Positions 62,630-64,000 of a DNA stretch of 64,000 nt are shown one piece after another (position 1 is the stretch's first letter; each line of letters opens with the position of its first letter). The notes beneath the pieces are model-generated. The model saw nothing but the letters and a program-made list of their open reading frames with translations. It was not told the origin of the DNA and did not search any database. Both the position numbers and the translations under genes were made by a program. Source of the DNA: Mycolicibacterium austroafricanum (GTDB lineage Bacteria; Actinomycetota; Actinomycetes; Mycobacteriales; Mycobacteriaceae). Where the stretch lies: positions 33,291-97,290 of the forward strand of contig NZ_CACSIP010000005.1 of NCBI RefSeq assembly GCF_902705885.1, read 5' to 3'.

Positions 62630-64000
62630 GTGCTGCGCACCCGCACCGCCGGATCGTTGCGCGCCGCCGACGCCGCCCAGACCGTGACACTGGCCGGCTG
62701 GGTGGCGCGGCGTCGCGACCACGGCGGCGTCATCTTCATCGACCTCCGGGACTCTTCGGGGGTGGCGCAGGTGGTGTTCCGCGAAGGTGAGGTGCTGGCC
62801 CAGGCCCACCGGTTGCGCTCGGAGTTCTGCGTCACCGTCACCGGCGTCGTCGAGGTCCGGCCGGAAGGCAATGCCAACCCCGAGATCGCCACCGGCGACG
62901 TCGAGGTCAACGCCACCTCGCTGACGGTGCTGGGGGAGAGCGCCCCGCTGCCGTTCCAGCTCGACGAGACCGCCGGCGAGGAGGCGCGCCTCAAATACCG
63001 CTACCTCGACCTGCGCCGTGAGGGGCCAGGACAGGCGATTCGGCTGCGGTCCAAGGTGAACGCCGCGGCGCGCGGTGTGCTGGCCGACCACGATTTCGTC
63101 GAGATCGAGACCCCGACGCTGACCCGCTCCACGCCGGAGGGCGCACGCGACTTCCTGGTGCCCGCTCGGCTGCAGCCGGGTTCGTTCTACGCGCTACCGC
63201 AGAGCCCGCAGCTGTTCAAGCAGCTGCTCATGGTGGCCGGAATGGAGCGGTACTACCAGATCGCGCGGTGCTACCGCGACGAGGACTTCCGCGCCGACCG
63301 TCAGCCCGAGTTCACCCAGCTGGACATGGAGATGAGTTTCGTCGACGCCGACGACGTCATCGCGGTGTCCGAAGAAGTCCTCAAGGCACTGTGGGCGCTG
63401 ATCGGCTACGACCTGCCGCTGCCGATCCCGCGCATCAGTTACGCCGAGGCGATGCGCCGGTTCGGTTCGGACAAGCCGGACATGCGGTTCGGTCTGGAGC
63501 TCGTGGAGTGCGCCGACTACTTCTCCGAGACCCCGTTCCGGGTGTTCCAGGCGCCCTACGTCGGGGCTGTGGTGATGCCGGGCGGCGCCTCGCAGCCGCG
63601 GCGCACCCTCGACGGTTGGCAGGAGTTCGCCAAGCAGCGCGGCCACAAGGGGCTGGCCTACGTGCTGATCGGCGACGACGGCGAGCTGGGCGGACCCGTC
63701 GCCAAGAACCTCTCCGACGCCGAGCGCGAAGGGTTGGCCGCGCACGTTGGCGCCAATCCGGGAGACTGCGTGTTTTTCTCCGCCGGGTCGCCGAAGTCGG
63801 CTCGTGCCCTGCTGGGAGCCACCCGCATCGAGATCGCCAAGCGGCTCGACCTGATCGACCCGGCCGCCTGGGCCTTCGCCTGGGTGGTGGACTGGCCGCT
63901 GTTCGAAGCAGCCGACGAGGCGTCGGCTGCCGGCGATGTGGCCGTGGGATCCGGGGCGTGGACGGCGGTGCACCACGCGTTCACCGCGCCGAAGTCCGAG
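62630..64000 (+). CDS. aspS: aspartyl-tRNA synthetase (3' end beyond window)
   Basis: The first 457 codons of a class II synthetase; the window ends inside the gene, so about 130 residues are missing. The N-terminal OB fold ([23 protein letters not shown]), motif 2 ([23 protein letters not shown]) and the bacterial GAD insertion domain are visible. In mycobacteria this enzyme is non-discriminating, charging tRNA-Asn with Asp for later amidation. GTG 62630 follows CGAGGAG by about five bases. Confidence 0.95.
   Translation, partial: MLRTRTAGSLRAADAAQTVTLAGWVARRRDHGGVIFIDLRDSSGVAQVVFREGEVLAQAHRLRSEFCVTVTGVVEVRPEGNANPEIATGDVEVNATSLTVLGESAPLPFQLDETAGEEARLKYRYLDLRREGPGQAIRLRSKVNAAARGVLADHDFVEIETPTLTRSTPEGARDFLVPARLQPGSFYALPQSPQLFKQLLMVAGMERYYQIARCYRDEDFRADRQPEFTQLDMEMSFVDADDVIAVSEEVLKALWALIGYDLPLPIPRISYAEAMRRFGSDKPDMRFGLELVECADYFSETPFRVFQAPYVGAVVMPGGASQPRRTLDGWQEFAKQRGHKGLAYVLIGDDGELGGPVAKNLSDAEREGLAAHVGANPGDCVFFSAGSPKSARALLGATRIEIAKRLDLIDPAAWAFAWVVDWPLFEAADEASAAGDVAVGSGAWTAVHHAFTAPKSE

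Noticed and set aside
1..64000. tRNA, rRNA, IS elements or prophage genes
   Set aside because: None was recognised on reading both strands; composition and synteny look like ordinary chromosome.

Overview
The window looks like chromosome of a rapidly growing environmental mycobacterium (Mycolicibacterium type). It is GC-rich, uses many GTG and TTG starts, and keeps the gene order thrS-HIT-pgsA-patA-pimA, pdxS-tesB-pdxT, yebC, ruvCAB, yajC-secD-secF-apt-rel, ppi-gloB-hisS, radical SAM (Rv2578c type) and aspS that is also known from M. tuberculosis. Several M. tuberculosis features are absent (no PE/PPE genes). Extra blocks are present: urtABCDE, ectABCD, a HelD gene, a sigma/transporter stress block and a second acyl-CoA dehydrogenase block. 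No rRNA, tRNA, IS element, prophage or CRISPR array was seen.

Layout. 1-7.7 kb: thioesterase, PGPGW membrane protein, then thrS and a tightly overlapping set for the first steps of phosphatidylinositol mannoside synthesis (PI-phosphate synthase, PatA, PimA) ending in a LemA-like/Nudix fusion. 7.7-13.7 kb: PLP synthesis (pdxS, pdxT with tesB between), an acyl-CoA dehydrogenase, yebC, and a two-gene unit (START-like protein plus flavodoxin) behind a DosR-like box. 13.7-16.9 kb: ruvCAB behind a LexA-like box, then a lipoprotein hydrolase. 17-21.2 kb: a membrane protein, a large terminator, a hydrolase remnant, and the reverse-strand gabT-aldehyde dehydrogenase pair. 21.5-29.6 kb: yajC-secD-secF, a lipoprotein solute-binding protein, apt and rel. 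29.7-32.7 kb: ppi, glyoxalase II, hisS.

32.7-39.9 kb: small lipoproteins, a SigF/SigB-group sigma factor, DUF421, DUF2254 and a CPA1 Na+/H+ antiporter, which together look like an envelope/ion stress block. 40-44.8 kb: urea ABC transporter urtABCDE. 45-48.8 kb: a secreted protein, HelD (RNA polymerase recycling factor) and, divergent from it, the LexA-controlled radical SAM protein with a possible sliding-clamp-binding tail. 48.8-52.1 kb: ectoine/hydroxyectoine operon ectABCD. 52.5-57.9 kb: paired acyl-CoA dehydrogenases, an amidohydrolase, a TetR regulator and a TesB-like protein, tied together by three copies of one palindromic operator. 57.9-64 kb: DUF885 peptidase-like protein, zinc metallopeptidase, carboxylesterase, START-like protein and the 5' part of aspS, cut by the window end.

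The most interesting points are the LexA box/radical SAM/HelD junction, the three-operator TetR circuit, the DosR-like box, the LemA-Nudix fusion and the 24-bp repeat array inside secD. All functional names rest on recognised motifs and gene order read by eye; no database search was run.
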